This document shows positions 33,300 through 42,682 of a stretch of 64,000 nt of DNA, in pieces. The number at the start of each line of letters is the position of its first letter. The first letter of the stretch is position 1. Source of the stretch: an uncultured Oscillospiraceae bacterium (lineage in GTDB: Bacteria; Bacillota; Clostridia; Oscillospirales; Oscillospiraceae); assembly GCA_910587255.1 (NCBI GenBank), contig CAJUKT010000091.1, forward strand, positions 100,675-164,674, read 5' to 3'. The position numbers were made by a program, and so were the translations under genes. The notes below the pieces were generated by a model. It searched no databases and had not been told where the DNA came from. It saw only the letters and a program-made list of their open reading frames with translations.

Positions 33300-33740
33300 T
33301 CAATAGTACAATTTCGTTTGCCAGTTGGGATTGTCCAGCATAGCAGCCGCATGACGACAGGCCAGTTCCGAAATATCCAAGTGGTCGTAGCCAGTACAAG
33401 TGACGATCTCCGCACTACCCACGAGATATCTCAGCTTCTCTTGACCCGTCTCCAGGATGATTACCGCGTCACCCTCCCGAATGTGCTGCTGGAGCCCGCA
33501 GATGAATTCGTCGTAGGCCGTCTCGCTGACTGTCTCCGACGAATCCTCCGCCGCATCCCGCAGGCCGCTAATTCCACCATAAGAGCCAAATCCAAACACG
33601 ATTTGGCCGCAGGTATCTTTTTGCTCCCAAAGTTCCACAGAACTTTCCGATCCGTAGACACGCGCCATAAACTCCCGGAACACTGCCGGATCTTTTACAT
33701 GAAAATAGTTCGTCCTGATGGCGCATTGATAATTTGCCAA
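33300..33740 (-). CDS. Uncharacterised 146-aa protein (TTG start)
   Basis: The start codon is TTG, 6 bp after GGAGGG; no ATG or GTG fits. The sequence begins ANYQCAIRTNYFHVKDPAVFREFMARVYG and has a central Gly/Ser segment (FGFGSYGGISG). I do not recognise the family. It belongs to the leftward small-gene series. Confidence 0.65.
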   Translation of the reverse strand: MANYQCAIRTNYFHVKDPAVFREFMARVYGSESSVELWEQKDTCGQIVFGFGSYGGISGLRDAAEDSSETVSETAYDEFICGLQQHIREGDAVIILETGQEKLRYLVGSAEIVTCTGYDHLDISELACRHAAAMLDNPNWQTKLYY

Positions 33741-33796
33741 AGGAATCCCTCCACATCAAAATTTTGCCTATCTGTCATACATACAAATGGCTTTTA

Positions 33797-34219
33797 TTAA
33801 GCCGCGCTGTCTCTCGGAGCGTCAGCAGGCCGGGACAGACCGGCCGCAATCATTTGCACGGCGGTGCGGAAGCCGGACTCATAGGCCATCTGCATATCAA
33901 CGCCCTCGCGCATGGTCAGGGTGTCCTGATACTTCATCAGCTTTTCGTGGCAGCTTTCGGGCAATGCGGCCTCCAGATCCTTGTGGGCCGCGTTGACGGC
34001 CCGGGTGATTTCCACCCCCTCCGGGGTCTGCCGGAAGGGCGCGGACTCATACTCGCCCAAATAGAGCTTGGACATAAATTCCGGGTCGGCCTCCACCGGC
34101 AGGGCGACAGCCTGCACTGGCTTGTCCAGTGCGATGGTGAGGGCCTGGATGGCCTGGATCAGCTGGGGAAGCTGGTGCTCAAAAAAGGTATGCCCCATTT
34201 TCGTATCATGGAAATTCAT
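33797..34219 (-). CDS. DUF6809-like protein
   Basis: 140 aa. A helical protein with FMSKLYLGEYESAPF-----GVEITRAVNAAHKDLEAALPESCHEKLMKYQD and a C-terminal ESGFRTAVQMIAAGL. This pattern resembles DUF6809 proteins of Clostridia. GGAGG precedes the ATG. No function is known; the family match is from memory and moderate. Confidence 0.65.
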   Translation of the reverse strand: MNFHDTKMGHTFFEHQLPQLIQAIQALTIALDKPVQAVALPVEADPEFMSKLYLGEYESAPFRQTPEGVEITRAVNAAHKDLEAALPESCHEKLMKYQDTLTMREGVDMQMAYESGFRTAVQMIAAGLSRPADAPRDSAA

Positions 34220-34286
34220 AATGTTCCTCCAAATAAGTAGTATGGTTCATCTCATATGTTAGCGGGGACAGGGCGGTCAGGCACGG

Positions 34287-34724
34287 TCACCATACGCTGC
34301 GCCACCCCGGCGCTCCGATCTGTTCAGCCAGCGCCGCCTGACGCAGCTCTCCCTCGCTGAGGCCGCCCTCCTCCTGGATATCTGTCAGATCCAGGTCGTA
34401 GACCTCAGCCCAGACATCCGCGTTGGCGTAGATGTTCTGCACCAGCCCGCTCTGGACTTCAACAGCCACTTGGACGTCCAATTCACGCTCCTGGATGCAC
34501 CAGGTATAGGTATGTGCCCCATCAATGATACTGGCCAGATCCTTCTCACAGGAGCAGCGGTGCCAGTCAGTTTGCAGGGATACATCAAATGGGAGCACCG
34601 CAAGTTTTCGCTCATAGGCGGTTTTCATTTCCGCCAGCGCCATGTCATGATCCAAAAACAGATCCACTGTGGCGTTGCTTTTGGAGGGAGCGCTCTGCGT
34701 TGAAAATAAGCAGTAGATTTTCAT
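34287..34724 (-). CDS. Uncharacterised 145-aa protein
   Basis: Begins MKIYCLFSTQSAPSKSNATVDLFLDHDMALAEMK. Soluble, with several Trp and Cys residues and an acidic C-terminal half. I recognise no domain. The weak GGGGGC site upstream and close spacing (15 bp to the previous gene stop) suggest coupled expression. Confidence 0.62.
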   Translation of the reverse strand: MKIYCLFSTQSAPSKSNATVDLFLDHDMALAEMKTAYERKLAVLPFDVSLQTDWHRCSCEKDLASIIDGAHTYTWCIQERELDVQVAVEVQSGLVQNIYANADVWAEVYDLDLTDIQEEGGLSEGELRQAALAEQIGAPGWRSVW

Positions 34725-34739
34725 ATCTGTGCCCCCTTG

Positions 34740-35216
34740 TCAATGATAATAGAACACAGCCCCAAAGTAATAGCGTTGGCCGGGCTGGGCTTTGCGCAGA
34801 AATTCCTCAAGGGGGGTGGGCGTCATATCGTCGCCCCACAGAACATAGTCCCCATACTTTGAGGTGAACGCCTCGCCCAGCTTGTCAATCAGCGCCTGAA
34901 CCCAGTCATGGTCGTGGATAAATTGGATCTCGTTCAACTCCTGTAAGGCCGAAACGGCTTTCTGGAATGAGGCAAAGCGGCCCTCGAAGTAGCGGTCGGC
35001 GGCCTGCCGGTCCACAAGGAACATCTCACCCATCCACAGGCCAAGCCGGCGTTTCTCCAGCCATGCGCCAAAGTGGGCGATCACCGCGTCCCGATTCGCC
35101 GCCAGTACAACGCGCTCGGCAATGGGGAACGCACTGGGGCTTTCGTCAAAATCGTACTCCGTGGTCCATTCCTCCTCGGGGCGCGGGGCCTGGAACAGTT
35201 CGTAAATATAACTCAT
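34740..35216 (-). CDS. Uncharacterised 158-aa protein
   Basis: Starts at the ATG preceded by TTGGAGG (MSYIYELFQAPRPEEEW); upstream in-frame codons continue to 35318 but overlap the hairpin region. Rich in aromatic residues, with a C-terminal RYYFGAVFYYH. No known domain recognised. Confidence 0.65.
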   Translation of the reverse strand: MSYIYELFQAPRPEEEWTTEYDFDESPSAFPIAERVVLAANRDAVIAHFGAWLEKRRLGLWMGEMFLVDRQAADRYFEGRFASFQKAVSALQELNEIQFIHDHDWVQALIDKLGEAFTSKYGDYVLWGDDMTPTPLEEFLRKAQPGQRYYFGAVFYYH

Positions 35217-35236
35217 AATTACCTCCAAGAAATGTG

Positions 35237-35264
35237 GGGGACGGCTGAATATACAGCCGTCCCC
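35237..35264. terminator. Intercistronic stem-loop
   Basis: Perfect arms GGGGACGGCTG and CAGCCGTCCCC with a 6-bp loop, between the large 35299-37839 gene and the next leftward gene. A TTTAAAAT stretch lies on the plus side only, so for the leftward genes it is a weak terminator or processing hairpin. Confidence 0.6.
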
Positions 35265-35298
35265 TTTAAAATATCGCGGCGCATGAAGGCCCTTGCCC

Positions 35299-37839
35299 TC
35301 ACGCGCACACCGTTTCATCAGCTTTTTCCGTCAGACCCTTAGAACGGTCTAACAGGAAAGTGTTTTTCTTATAGCTGCCCTCCGAGGACACCTCCGCTTT
35401 GCCGCCCAGGCTGTCCAGATATTGCCCGCCGGCTTTGGACGCCGAGATGTAGAGATGCAGATAAGTTTGGGCAAAGCCCTCCTTGGCGGCATCCAGGTAA
35501 TCCAGGCTCAACACCATCATAGCACCCAGTGCGTCGGCCTTTTGCCGAACCAGCTTGATAAAGAGAGCTTCCACTTGAAGCTGCTCCGCCGGGTCAACAC
35601 CGCTGATGTATGGGCGCTCCAGGAACAGAGCCAGGGTTTCGCCTTGGTGCCGCGCCTCCGGCGGGTCGTTCACGTTCTCCAGATCCACAAAGCTGAATTT
35701 CCCGGCGGGCTCCTTCCGATTTTTCGGCTCACCGTTCAGACAGCATTTGGTCAGGCGGATACAGGCCCTGCCCACGATTTCGCCGTTCATTTCCGCATAC
35801 AGCACCTTTTTGTTGGAATCAAAGCAGGCCAGAAGACTGCTGCAATAGGCGCCGTCGCGGTAGGACAGACAAGTGGAGTAGGGCTGTGTGCCCAGCAGCA
35901 TGGTGGAAAAGAAATCGTCCCGCTCCCGGGCTTCGATGCCCCCTTGCGTCAGCGTAAGGTTCTCCCGCCATTCCACTTTCGCTTGGGTGCCCAGCGGGTA
36001 GTCCAGCTCCTGCTCCAGGTCGCCCGCATGGTATTTCAGGTCATTGAACTGGCCCATCAGCTCCGCCTTCACCACCCGGTGGAATGCCGGGTGCAGCTCT
36101 TCGGTAAGATAGTCCAGATATGTCCATGCGATCCCGGCCCCGTCCCGGCACAGGAACTTGACAATGTCCTGCTGATGCCGTTCTTTAAAGTCGGATGTCA
36201 GCTCCATAGCGTCCGCCAGCTCCTTCCAATACTGATCCACCTCCAGCAGGTTGGCTTTCAGCGCCTCTATGCTGTCAAACTGGTCGATATGTTCCAGGCA
36301 GCGCAGGGCCAGCATTACATCGGCCCTGCATTGGATGCTGGTGAGCAGGGGGCGCAGCTGGTTCAGATGGATCAGCATTTGGGCGGCGTCTTCCGCCTGG
36401 ATATCCCTGATGTGTCCAAACTCACCCTGCCGCCAGTCCGCCAACGGCTTTTGATCCAGCCTCTCGGCCAGGGCGGTCAGTTCGGCCTCGCCGGTGATCT
36501 CGCGCAGGACGTTTCGCTTCCGAAGCTGGCGCAGCACCTTGATCCGGTCGTCCAGCCTGGGGCCGTGCAGCTTGTGGTACAAGGTGATGTAGGCCTCGGG
36601 CGCGTCATACAGCAGCTTCAATTCAGGGAAAGTGTACTGGCAACTGCTTTTCAGGAGATTTTTGGGCAGATTTCTCCGCACCATCCAGCTGCAGTCGTCC
36701 AGATCCTTGGCGGTTAGTTCATTCAGATTAAAGTGTTGGCGGTACAGCGTTTCGTAAAAGAGGATGGACCAGCTGGTCAGCCCTAAAAATTTTTCCGCGT
36801 TTTCGTCTATCAACCGAATAAAGTGCTTTTTGTCATGTGTAATGGCATAGAGCAGGATCGTTTTCTGATAGCTGGTCAGGCCATTGAGGGAAATGGTTTT
36901 GAACCTGCTTCCATAAATCAAGTTGACATACCCTGGATAGCTGGAAAGGGCGGCATCCAACTCCCCGGCATCAACCCTTCCCATCCGACGCTCCATGCGG
37001 TGCAGTTCGGACAGAGCGCAGTTGTTTTCCTGCCAATGGTGAAGGAACCCGCTGGCGGCAGTGGCACTTAGGCGCTGGAGCACGAGGGTCAGCAAACGGA
37101 GATATTCCGCCCCGTCCTCCGCGAAATACTGGTAGTCCGTCATGGACAGGCATTCGTCAATACCCCTCTCGTGGAGCAGACGAGCGATATCCGTCAGTGT
37201 GGGGCAGAACTGGAACAGCGCCCAGACGTCCTCAAAATTGGCTGACGTAAACAGGTAGCGAGTGGCCACAAAGGGCTCCGCCAGCAGCTCACGGTGGCCG
37301 TCGTTCAGAGTGATGGGCACTGTGTTACAGGCGGACAGGCTTTTGATAACCTGCTCTTTGGCCCCGTCGTCTATTGCCGTGGCGGCAAAGCTCTCCAGAT
37401 AGGCCAGCCGCGCGTCTGCGGTCAGGTCGATCTGCTTCAGCACAAATAGAGTATCTTCCTCCGAATAGCTGGTGACGGATTTTTCGCTGCTCCGGCAGAC
37501 TTCCAGCAGCTTGTCGAGCCGCCATACCAAGGCATCCCAACTGGGCGGGGCATCTTCTACTCCGGCATCTGCGGCCGCTTTCCCGACAAGAGCCATCAAC
37601 TGGGCAAGCCAAGAGGCAAACTCCGGACTGCAAATCAGTTCGCGCTGGACGTTTTGGGAAAAATTGATCGTGCAGTCCAGGTGCTCTATCATCCTGTCAC
37701 AGCAGGAAAGGATCTGCTTCGGAGAAAACTCCGCAGCCCAGTCCAAGTCCAGCCGGACGGCCTCCATCCGCAGGATGCAGGTGATATGCTCACGCATCAT
37801 CTGGCCCAGCTCATTCGTCTGGATCGCTGTCAGGATCAT
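35299..37839 (-). CDS. Large protein of unknown function (846 aa)
   Basis: I chose ATG 37839, 9 bp after AAGGAGG; GTG 37842 is an alternative. Residues 1-600 are predominantly helical and Leu-rich, like an alpha-solenoid. From about 645 to 700 a distinct segment appears: TCLSYRDGAYCSSLLACFDSNKKVLYAEMNGEIVGRACIRL. A similar 'Cys...D-NK-V-YA...G-IVGR' segment recurs at the C-terminus of large uncharacterised bacterial proteins; this is from memory. No ATPase, nuclease or protease motif is evident. It overlaps the upstream 720-aa gene by 29 bp, so the two are translated together and probably act together. Confidence 0.78.
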   Translation of the reverse strand: MILTAIQTNELGQMMREHITCILRMEAVRLDLDWAAEFSPKQILSCCDRMIEHLDCTINFSQNVQRELICSPEFASWLAQLMALVGKAAADAGVEDAPPSWDALVWRLDKLLEVCRSSEKSVTSYSEEDTLFVLKQIDLTADARLAYLESFAATAIDDGAKEQVIKSLSACNTVPITLNDGHRELLAEPFVATRYLFTSANFEDVWALFQFCPTLTDIARLLHERGIDECLSMTDYQYFAEDGAEYLRLLTLVLQRLSATAASGFLHHWQENNCALSELHRMERRMGRVDAGELDAALSSYPGYVNLIYGSRFKTISLNGLTSYQKTILLYAITHDKKHFIRLIDENAEKFLGLTSWSILFYETLYRQHFNLNELTAKDLDDCSWMVRRNLPKNLLKSSCQYTFPELKLLYDAPEAYITLYHKLHGPRLDDRIKVLRQLRKRNVLREITGEAELTALAERLDQKPLADWRQGEFGHIRDIQAEDAAQMLIHLNQLRPLLTSIQCRADVMLALRCLEHIDQFDSIEALKANLLEVDQYWKELADAMELTSDFKERHQQDIVKFLCRDGAGIAWTYLDYLTEELHPAFHRVVKAELMGQFNDLKYHAGDLEQELDYPLGTQAKVEWRENLTLTQGGIEARERDDFFSTMLLGTQPYSTCLSYRDGAYCSSLLACFDSNKKVLYAEMNGEIVGRACIRLTKCCLNGEPKNRKEPAGKFSFVDLENVNDPPEARHQGETLALFLERPYISGVDPAEQLQVEALFIKLVRQKADALGAMMVLSLDYLDAAKEGFAQTYLHLYISASKAGGQYLDSLGGKAEVSSEGSYKKNTFLLDRSKGLTEKADETVCA

Positions 37840-39973
37840 CACACTTTACCTCCTTTACCTTTAAGATATAGGATTGTAGCTCGGCCCAGTCTATGGTTCC
37901 GCTGGAAAACAGCTCCCGGCAAACAACTAAGAACCGATTTGTCTCCACAGCAGACAAGACATACTCGTTGTCGTACAGAAGCTGTTCCAATCTATCGCGA
38001 ACCGTGCAGTAGGCAATGGGCCGCTGGTCGTCGTTGTAACGGTATTTATCAAGATACCGCATAACAAATCCAAATGTGCCGTCATTAGAATTGGCGTAAT
38101 AGTCTTCAACTTCCCGGATCGCGGTCAAACGTTTCTGCCGTTCTCTTTCCGCTCTTTCCGCTTCCTTTGCCTCCTGCTCAGCCTGTCGTTCCTCCGGCGT
38201 CAGATAACGCTGCTTCAACTGGCTGGCATCATAGGAGGACAGCTTCGACTGAGAGATCACCGCGTCAAACAGCCCGCGCCGATCCTCTGGGGAGAGCAGT
38301 GCGGCCGCATTTTCATCCTTCAGCACGGCTATCGCAAAATCGAGATAACTTTTTGGCTTATTTGTAAAGAAATACTCATCCACCCAGTGGAGCAGCATAC
38401 GCTGCCCCGCCGGATCATCCGCCAGAAAGTCCCTGTGGAGCCTGAGGGTGACCTCGCCGCTGCCGTAACTTGCTTGTTCCCACAGCTCGCGGCTAAAGCC
38501 ACACCAGTTGCGGTCAAAATACTGTTCCATCCCCTGATACCCGTACTGGTGTAAAAACTGCTTTAGAAACTCAAACGCCTGGATTGTCTCGACACTGCGG
38601 CAATACTCTTTGATATGCTGCAACAGCTTGGGCTTGGATATGGCGCCATCTTCGGACAGGCAGCTTTGAAACGCCGCCCACAGGTCGATAATGCCAGTCT
38701 TGACCAGGAGAGGGAACTTGTCTATGTATGCGTTCTCACTGTACCAGGTCAAATAGTCCTTTTGGGTGAGGGCGCGATAGCGATCCTGGCGTTCCTGGAT
38801 CTGTGTGGCGTTCATATCCTCACTCAGACAGTCTGTAAACAGCTTTTGGTATGTTTCCACGTCCAAACTGACCGCCAGGACGTCCCACTTGGACTCCATG
38901 ATATCAAAACTGGTGGTGGCCGGGTGCAGGGCGTCGCCGCAGCAACGGATGAACCAGGCCATTGTCTCCGGGGTTTGAATTTGGACACCGTCCCGCAGGG
39001 TATCGGCCAGCCGGTATTTCCCACAGCATTTGACATCGAATTTCGCGTATATCTGATAGATTTGGGTGAGCTGTTGATAGACCTCAGTGGGCAGGGCCTT
39101 GTCATAGGCCAGCACCGTGCGAAACAGCGCCACGATGAGCTTTTCCGCCGTAAGGGACTTGCGCCCAGGGCCGCCGGGGACGCACTGGCTGCACAGGGCC
39201 GCCGCATTGGCGTATACGATTTCCATGGCCGTATAGCCATGCTCCAGCAGCCAGCCGTGGTGCTTGCTGCCCGCCTTGACGAAGGACACCGGCAGGGACA
39301 GCAGGGCCCGGAGTACATCCATGCGCCGGGCCTTCATCTGCTTTTTCAATGGGTACAGCATGGCAAAGGCGCAGTTGAAAATGTCCGTGTTGCCGAAGAC
39401 GGGGAGGGTGCGTCCCTTCCCCAGCAGGTCTATCATCTGGCCGCCAAACTGGGCGAAAGCCTGCTCCTTGTCTGGAAACAGGCTCACGGCGAAGATCAGC
39501 TCCTCGGTCTTGGTGTACGTCCATTTCTTCAAATGGTCTTCGAGGATTACCGCAGTGCACTCTTTCCTATGGATCAGATAGAGGGCCCCGGTGAGGTAGA
39601 TGTCGGGTTCCGCGTCCGCGTGCCGCCGCACCGCCTGGATGAAGTCGCCCTTCTGGCTCCCCACGAACATCTCAGGGGTAGTGATATCACTGGTATAGCC
39701 CAGGGCCAGGGCAATGGCCCTGTGATCCGGGGGTGTCATGCCAAAGCGTTCCTCATACCGCTCCAGCAGCTCGCCCAGGTACAGGAAGCCGTACTCCCGC
39801 TGCATCGCGGAGGCTGCGGGCTGGCCGGGGGACAGGGGAAATATACACCTGGTGCGCAGTTCCTTCTGCTGGGCGGCATTGGCTTTGGCTGCGTTGACGA
39901 CAAAGATGATGATGTCGTTCAGCAGCTTCAAATTGATCTGCGCCGCAAAGACGCTCATATTGGATAAATTCAT
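37811..39973 (-). CDS. Large protein of unknown function (720 aa)
   Basis: Starts at the ATG behind GGAGGTGAT. Mostly helical throughout. The first ~60 residues include a hydrophobic stretch (LLNDIIIFVVNAAKANAA), and a highly charged helix lies at about 600-640 (AEQEAKEAERAERERQKR). No known domain recognised. It is the upstream member of an overlapping two-gene unit. The IS110 copy immediately upstream interrupts the otherwise continuous leftward gene series and may separate the pair from its original promoter. Confidence 0.78.
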   Translation of the reverse strand: MNLSNMSVFAAQINLKLLNDIIIFVVNAAKANAAQQKELRTRCIFPLSPGQPAASAMQREYGFLYLGELLERYEERFGMTPPDHRAIALALGYTSDITTPEMFVGSQKGDFIQAVRRHADAEPDIYLTGALYLIHRKECTAVILEDHLKKWTYTKTEELIFAVSLFPDKEQAFAQFGGQMIDLLGKGRTLPVFGNTDIFNCAFAMLYPLKKQMKARRMDVLRALLSLPVSFVKAGSKHHGWLLEHGYTAMEIVYANAAALCSQCVPGGPGRKSLTAEKLIVALFRTVLAYDKALPTEVYQQLTQIYQIYAKFDVKCCGKYRLADTLRDGVQIQTPETMAWFIRCCGDALHPATTSFDIMESKWDVLAVSLDVETYQKLFTDCLSEDMNATQIQERQDRYRALTQKDYLTWYSENAYIDKFPLLVKTGIIDLWAAFQSCLSEDGAISKPKLLQHIKEYCRSVETIQAFEFLKQFLHQYGYQGMEQYFDRNWCGFSRELWEQASYGSGEVTLRLHRDFLADDPAGQRMLLHWVDEYFFTNKPKSYLDFAIAVLKDENAAALLSPEDRRGLFDAVISQSKLSSYDASQLKQRYLTPEERQAEQEAKEAERAERERQKRLTAIREVEDYYANSNDGTFGFVMRYLDKYRYNDDQRPIAYCTVRDRLEQLLYDNEYVLSAVETNRFLVVCRELFSSGTIDWAELQSYILKVKEVKCDDPDSDPDE

Positions 39974-40009
39974 TCAAGAATCACCTCCTACAATATAGTT
40001 ACGGTGAAA

Positions 40010-40259
40010 GGCACGGCAGCCAGCCGTGTCTTTTGTCGTCTCAAAGCTGAAGCTGTAGAATGGGAGAGTAAATGGCCTGACGCAATCACCTTGGGCTGAC
40101 ACGCCCGCTTCGGAGTCCGTCAGCCGTCTCTCTCATTCGCAGCATTCGATTTGCGCAGGTAGAACCATCATCATTTTGGTGCGTTCGCGTCACCCAGGAG
40201 ATTGAACAAGCGGCGAGAAACAGAGACGGGAGCCATATCCAATCACACAGGAGGAAGCT
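40010..40259 (+). ncRNA. Candidate IS110 bridge RNA region
   Basis: IS110-group elements carry a non-coding bridge RNA upstream of the transposase that guides target and donor recognition. This 250-bp region has no gene and is foldable. GCACGGC/GCCGTGT forms a hairpin near 40011-40029. GGCTGAC (40094-40100) pairs with GTCAGCC (40119-40125) around an 18-base internal loop. A loop like this could hold the guide sequences, but the exact RNA ends are not determined. Confidence 0.45.
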
Positions 40260-41483
40260 ATGAACGCAGTAGGAATCGATGTATCCAAAGGGAAAAGCAT
40301 GATGATGGCCCTGCAGCCGATGAATAAGGTGGTGCTAAAGCCGCGGGAATACCCCCACACCGAGGTTGGCTTGGAGCAGATGGCGCTTGCCATCCTGAAC
40401 CTGGGGGAAGATACTCGGGCAATCATGGAGGCCACGGGCCGGTATCACGAGCCGGTGGCGGCAGCTCTGTACGAGTATGGGATCCATGTCACGGTAATGA
40501 ATCCACTGTTCATCAAACAGAGCGGCGGGGGCTCTATCCGAAAGGTCAAGACCGACAAGGCGGACGCCAGGAAAATCGCCAAGTACGCTCTTGACAACTG
40601 GGCGGATCTGCGGGAATATACACCCATGGAAGCAATCAGGGAACAACTAAAGCTGTCCTCACGGCAGTACAATCTGTACATGAAAACCGTGGTGGCGTTG
40701 CAAAACAACCTCATTTCTCTTACTGACAAGGTGTTTCCGGGAGTGAACGAGCTGTTCTCCAGCCCGGATCGTGCCGATGGCAGCCAGAAGTGGGTTGATT
40801 TTGTCATGACCTTTTGGCACTGTGAGTGTGTCAATCTGGCCAGTGAGGCAGCTTTTACCGAACGCTATCGCAAATGGTGCAAGCGAAAGAACTACAATTT
40901 CAGCCAGCGGAAAGCAGCGGAGTTGTATATGGACAGCATGGGCCATATCACGACCCTGCCCAGGAACAGCAATACCAAGCTGCTGATCACCACCGCCGCC
41001 AAGGAGCTGGCTTCGGCTAAGGCTACGTTGGCTGTTCTGCGCACTGAGCTGGACCGGCTGGCCCGGCTGCTTCCGGAATATGATACGGTCCGTGCCATGT
41101 ACGGAGTGGGCGAGAGGACTGCCCCGCATCTGATGGCGGAGATCGGCGATGTGCGCCGCTTCCCCCGCCGCAGCTCCATCGTGAGCTTCGCCGGCGTTGA
41201 TCCGGCGGTGGATGAGTCCGGCAAACACGTTTCCAAGAGCAATCCAACCACCAAACGCGGCTCACCCCATCTTCGCAAGACGCTGTATCAGATTGTTTGC
41301 ACCTACCTGAAAAAGTCTCCTGCCCATGAGCCGGTGTACCAGTTCCTGGACAAGAAGCGGGCGGAAGGCAAGCCCTATTTCGTTTACATGACCGCCGCCC
41401 AGAACAAGTTCCTGCGTATCTATTACGCCCGCGTGAAGGAGTGTCTCACCGCCGCTGACGCGCGGGAACTTGGCGAGAATTAA
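40260..41483 (+). CDS. IS110-family transposase
   Basis: 407 aa, full length. The N-terminal DEDD RuvC-like domain starts GIDVSKGKSMMMAL and includes MEATGRYHEPVA and the KTDKADARKIAKYA motif. The C-terminal Transposase_20 domain shows GVGERTAPHLMAEIGDVRRF and SIVSFAGVDPAVDESG, with the conserved serine region after it. The start follows AGGAGG. It appears intact and may be active. Confidence 0.95.
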   Translation: MNAVGIDVSKGKSMMMALQPMNKVVLKPREYPHTEVGLEQMALAILNLGEDTRAIMEATGRYHEPVAAALYEYGIHVTVMNPLFIKQSGGGSIRKVKTDKADARKIAKYALDNWADLREYTPMEAIREQLKLSSRQYNLYMKTVVALQNNLISLTDKVFPGVNELFSSPDRADGSQKWVDFVMTFWHCECVNLASEAAFTERYRKWCKRKNYNFSQRKAAELYMDSMGHITTLPRNSNTKLLITTAAKELASAKATLAVLRTELDRLARLLPEYDTVRAMYGVGERTAPHLMAEIGDVRRFPRRSSIVSFAGVDPAVDESGKHVSKSNPTTKRGSPHLRKTLYQIVCTYLKKSPAHEPVYQFLDKKRAEGKPYFVYMTAAQNKFLRIYYARVKECLTAADARELGEN

Positions 41484-41512
41484 CCTGCTCTAAAATCTTC
41501 AACTTACATGGT

Positions 41513-41535
41513 CTGCAAAAATTCTTCTTTTGCAG
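41513..41535. terminator. Small hairpin after IS110 transposase
   Basis: Arms CTGCAAAA (41513-41520) and TTTTGCAG (41528-41535). It lies between the transposase stop and the convergent gene end at 41567. It could terminate transcription in either direction. Confidence 0.45.
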
Positions 41536-41566
41536 GCTTGGTTTGTTGTACCCTTTTCATCTGCTT

Positions 41567-42682
41567 TCAAATTTTTTCATTTTGGGGCTTGACTTTTGTT
41601 TGCAGGACTCCAAAAATGGAAATTTGTTCTTCTGCCTGAGGCGGCGAAAAGGCCATGCGCTGTGCCCTACGGGATTTCAGCTCCCGGCGGTGCGCCTTGT
41701 CCGCCCGCTTTTTTGCGGCCCTGGCTTTGAGCTGGTCAACGTTGTGGACGACCTCGATGCCCTCAGCGGCGTCCCGCAGATCCTGCAAAAGATCCCGCTG
41801 CTCGCTCCGGGCAATGCGGATGTTCTCCACCGCATAGTGGAACTCAAAGTAGTCGTATTGATTGTCATAATGCCGGTGCATATGGGAGAAATACTCCTGG
41901 CGGCGATCCTCCAGCGTTTTCTTTGGATGCTTGATCACGGAATAGCCATTCAGCGGGCTTGCCTCGTGCTCCTTGATCTTCAGCCAGATCTCCGCGTCTG
42001 TCCGGGCCACAGAGTGGTCAAAAACCTTCAGCCCTTTGGTCACCGTCACCTTTTTCTCCTCCAGGAAACCCCGGCGGGTGATCCAGGTTCGGCGGACGTC
42101 ATAGAAAATATTGACCTTTTTCAAGTCGCGGGGCTGCTTGCGGATAACGCAGACGGCATTTTGACAGCCGCAATGAATGCACTGCTCCACGTCGTATTTG
42201 ACCTCGTACCAGCCACCCTCGTAACCGTTGCCGCCCACCACGCAGGCGCAGTAGGCGCCGCCTGTGAGTTCCATGTACTGCTTATGGGCTTCCCTGGCGT
42301 TCTCCGCTTCTACTTTTTCCACGCTGTGTTCATAATCATAGGGCCTGTCCGTTTGATGGCAGGGGCACATGATGAGTTTCAATCCCTGTGGGATATGCTG
42401 GCAGTCTTTTCGATAATAGGGACAGCGAAGCAGGGGGTTGTCGTTCTCCGGGCAGTACCAAATGTGTTGATGGAAGCACTCAGAAATGGCCACGCTTCGT
42501 CCCGCATTGCTTTCCCCTTGGACCAGCAGGCCGCAGGGGGTCTCCCAGGTGAAGCCCAGCATGGTTTCCCACTTGTAGGAGAAGTTCTGCCAGTCGCCCC
42601 AGCAGACCGTATCCGGGTGGTTTTCCCTGGTATAACCTTGGGCATAGAGCCGCTGGGTCAGGGTGTTCAGTTCATTGCTCAT
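41567..42682 (-). CDS. Cys-rich protein, uncharacterised (371 aa)
   Basis: ATG 42682 overlaps the stop of the upstream gene (ATGA), which fixes the start. The first half is Cys/Trp-rich, with possible metal-binding groups (WYCPENDNPLLRCPYYRKDC; CPCHQ; CIHCGCQNAVC). The C-terminal third is strongly basic and helical (KARAAKKRADKAHRRELKSRRAQR), compatible with nucleic-acid contact. I do not recognise the family. Confidence 0.7.
   Translation of the reverse strand: MSNELNTLTQRLYAQGYTRENHPDTVCWGDWQNFSYKWETMLGFTWETPCGLLVQGESNAGRSVAISECFHQHIWYCPENDNPLLRCPYYRKDCQHIPQGLKLIMCPCHQTDRPYDYEHSVEKVEAENAREAHKQYMELTGGAYCACVVGGNGYEGGWYEVKYDVEQCIHCGCQNAVCVIRKQPRDLKKVNIFYDVRRTWITRRGFLEEKKVTVTKGLKVFDHSVARTDAEIWLKIKEHEASPLNGYSVIKHPKKTLEDRRQEYFSHMHRHYDNQYDYFEFHYAVENIRIARSEQRDLLQDLRDAAEGIEVVHNVDQLKARAAKKRADKAHRRELKSRRAQRMAFSPPQAEEQISIFGVLQTKVKPQNEKI

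Larger units (their letters stand above)
39990..41545 (+). mobile_element. IS110-family insertion sequence (boundaries approximate)
   Basis: Contains the transposase at 40260-41483 in opposite orientation to its neighbours. IS110 elements usually lack conspicuous terminal inverted repeats, so the ends are estimates from the limits of flanking genes. The upstream non-coding part (about 270 bp) has several stem-loops. The downstream part ends with a small hairpin. Confidence 0.7.

Noticed and set aside
40260..41483. Minus-strand frames within IS110 as extra genes
   Set aside because: They are antisense to a complete transposase and carry no start signals or known domains.
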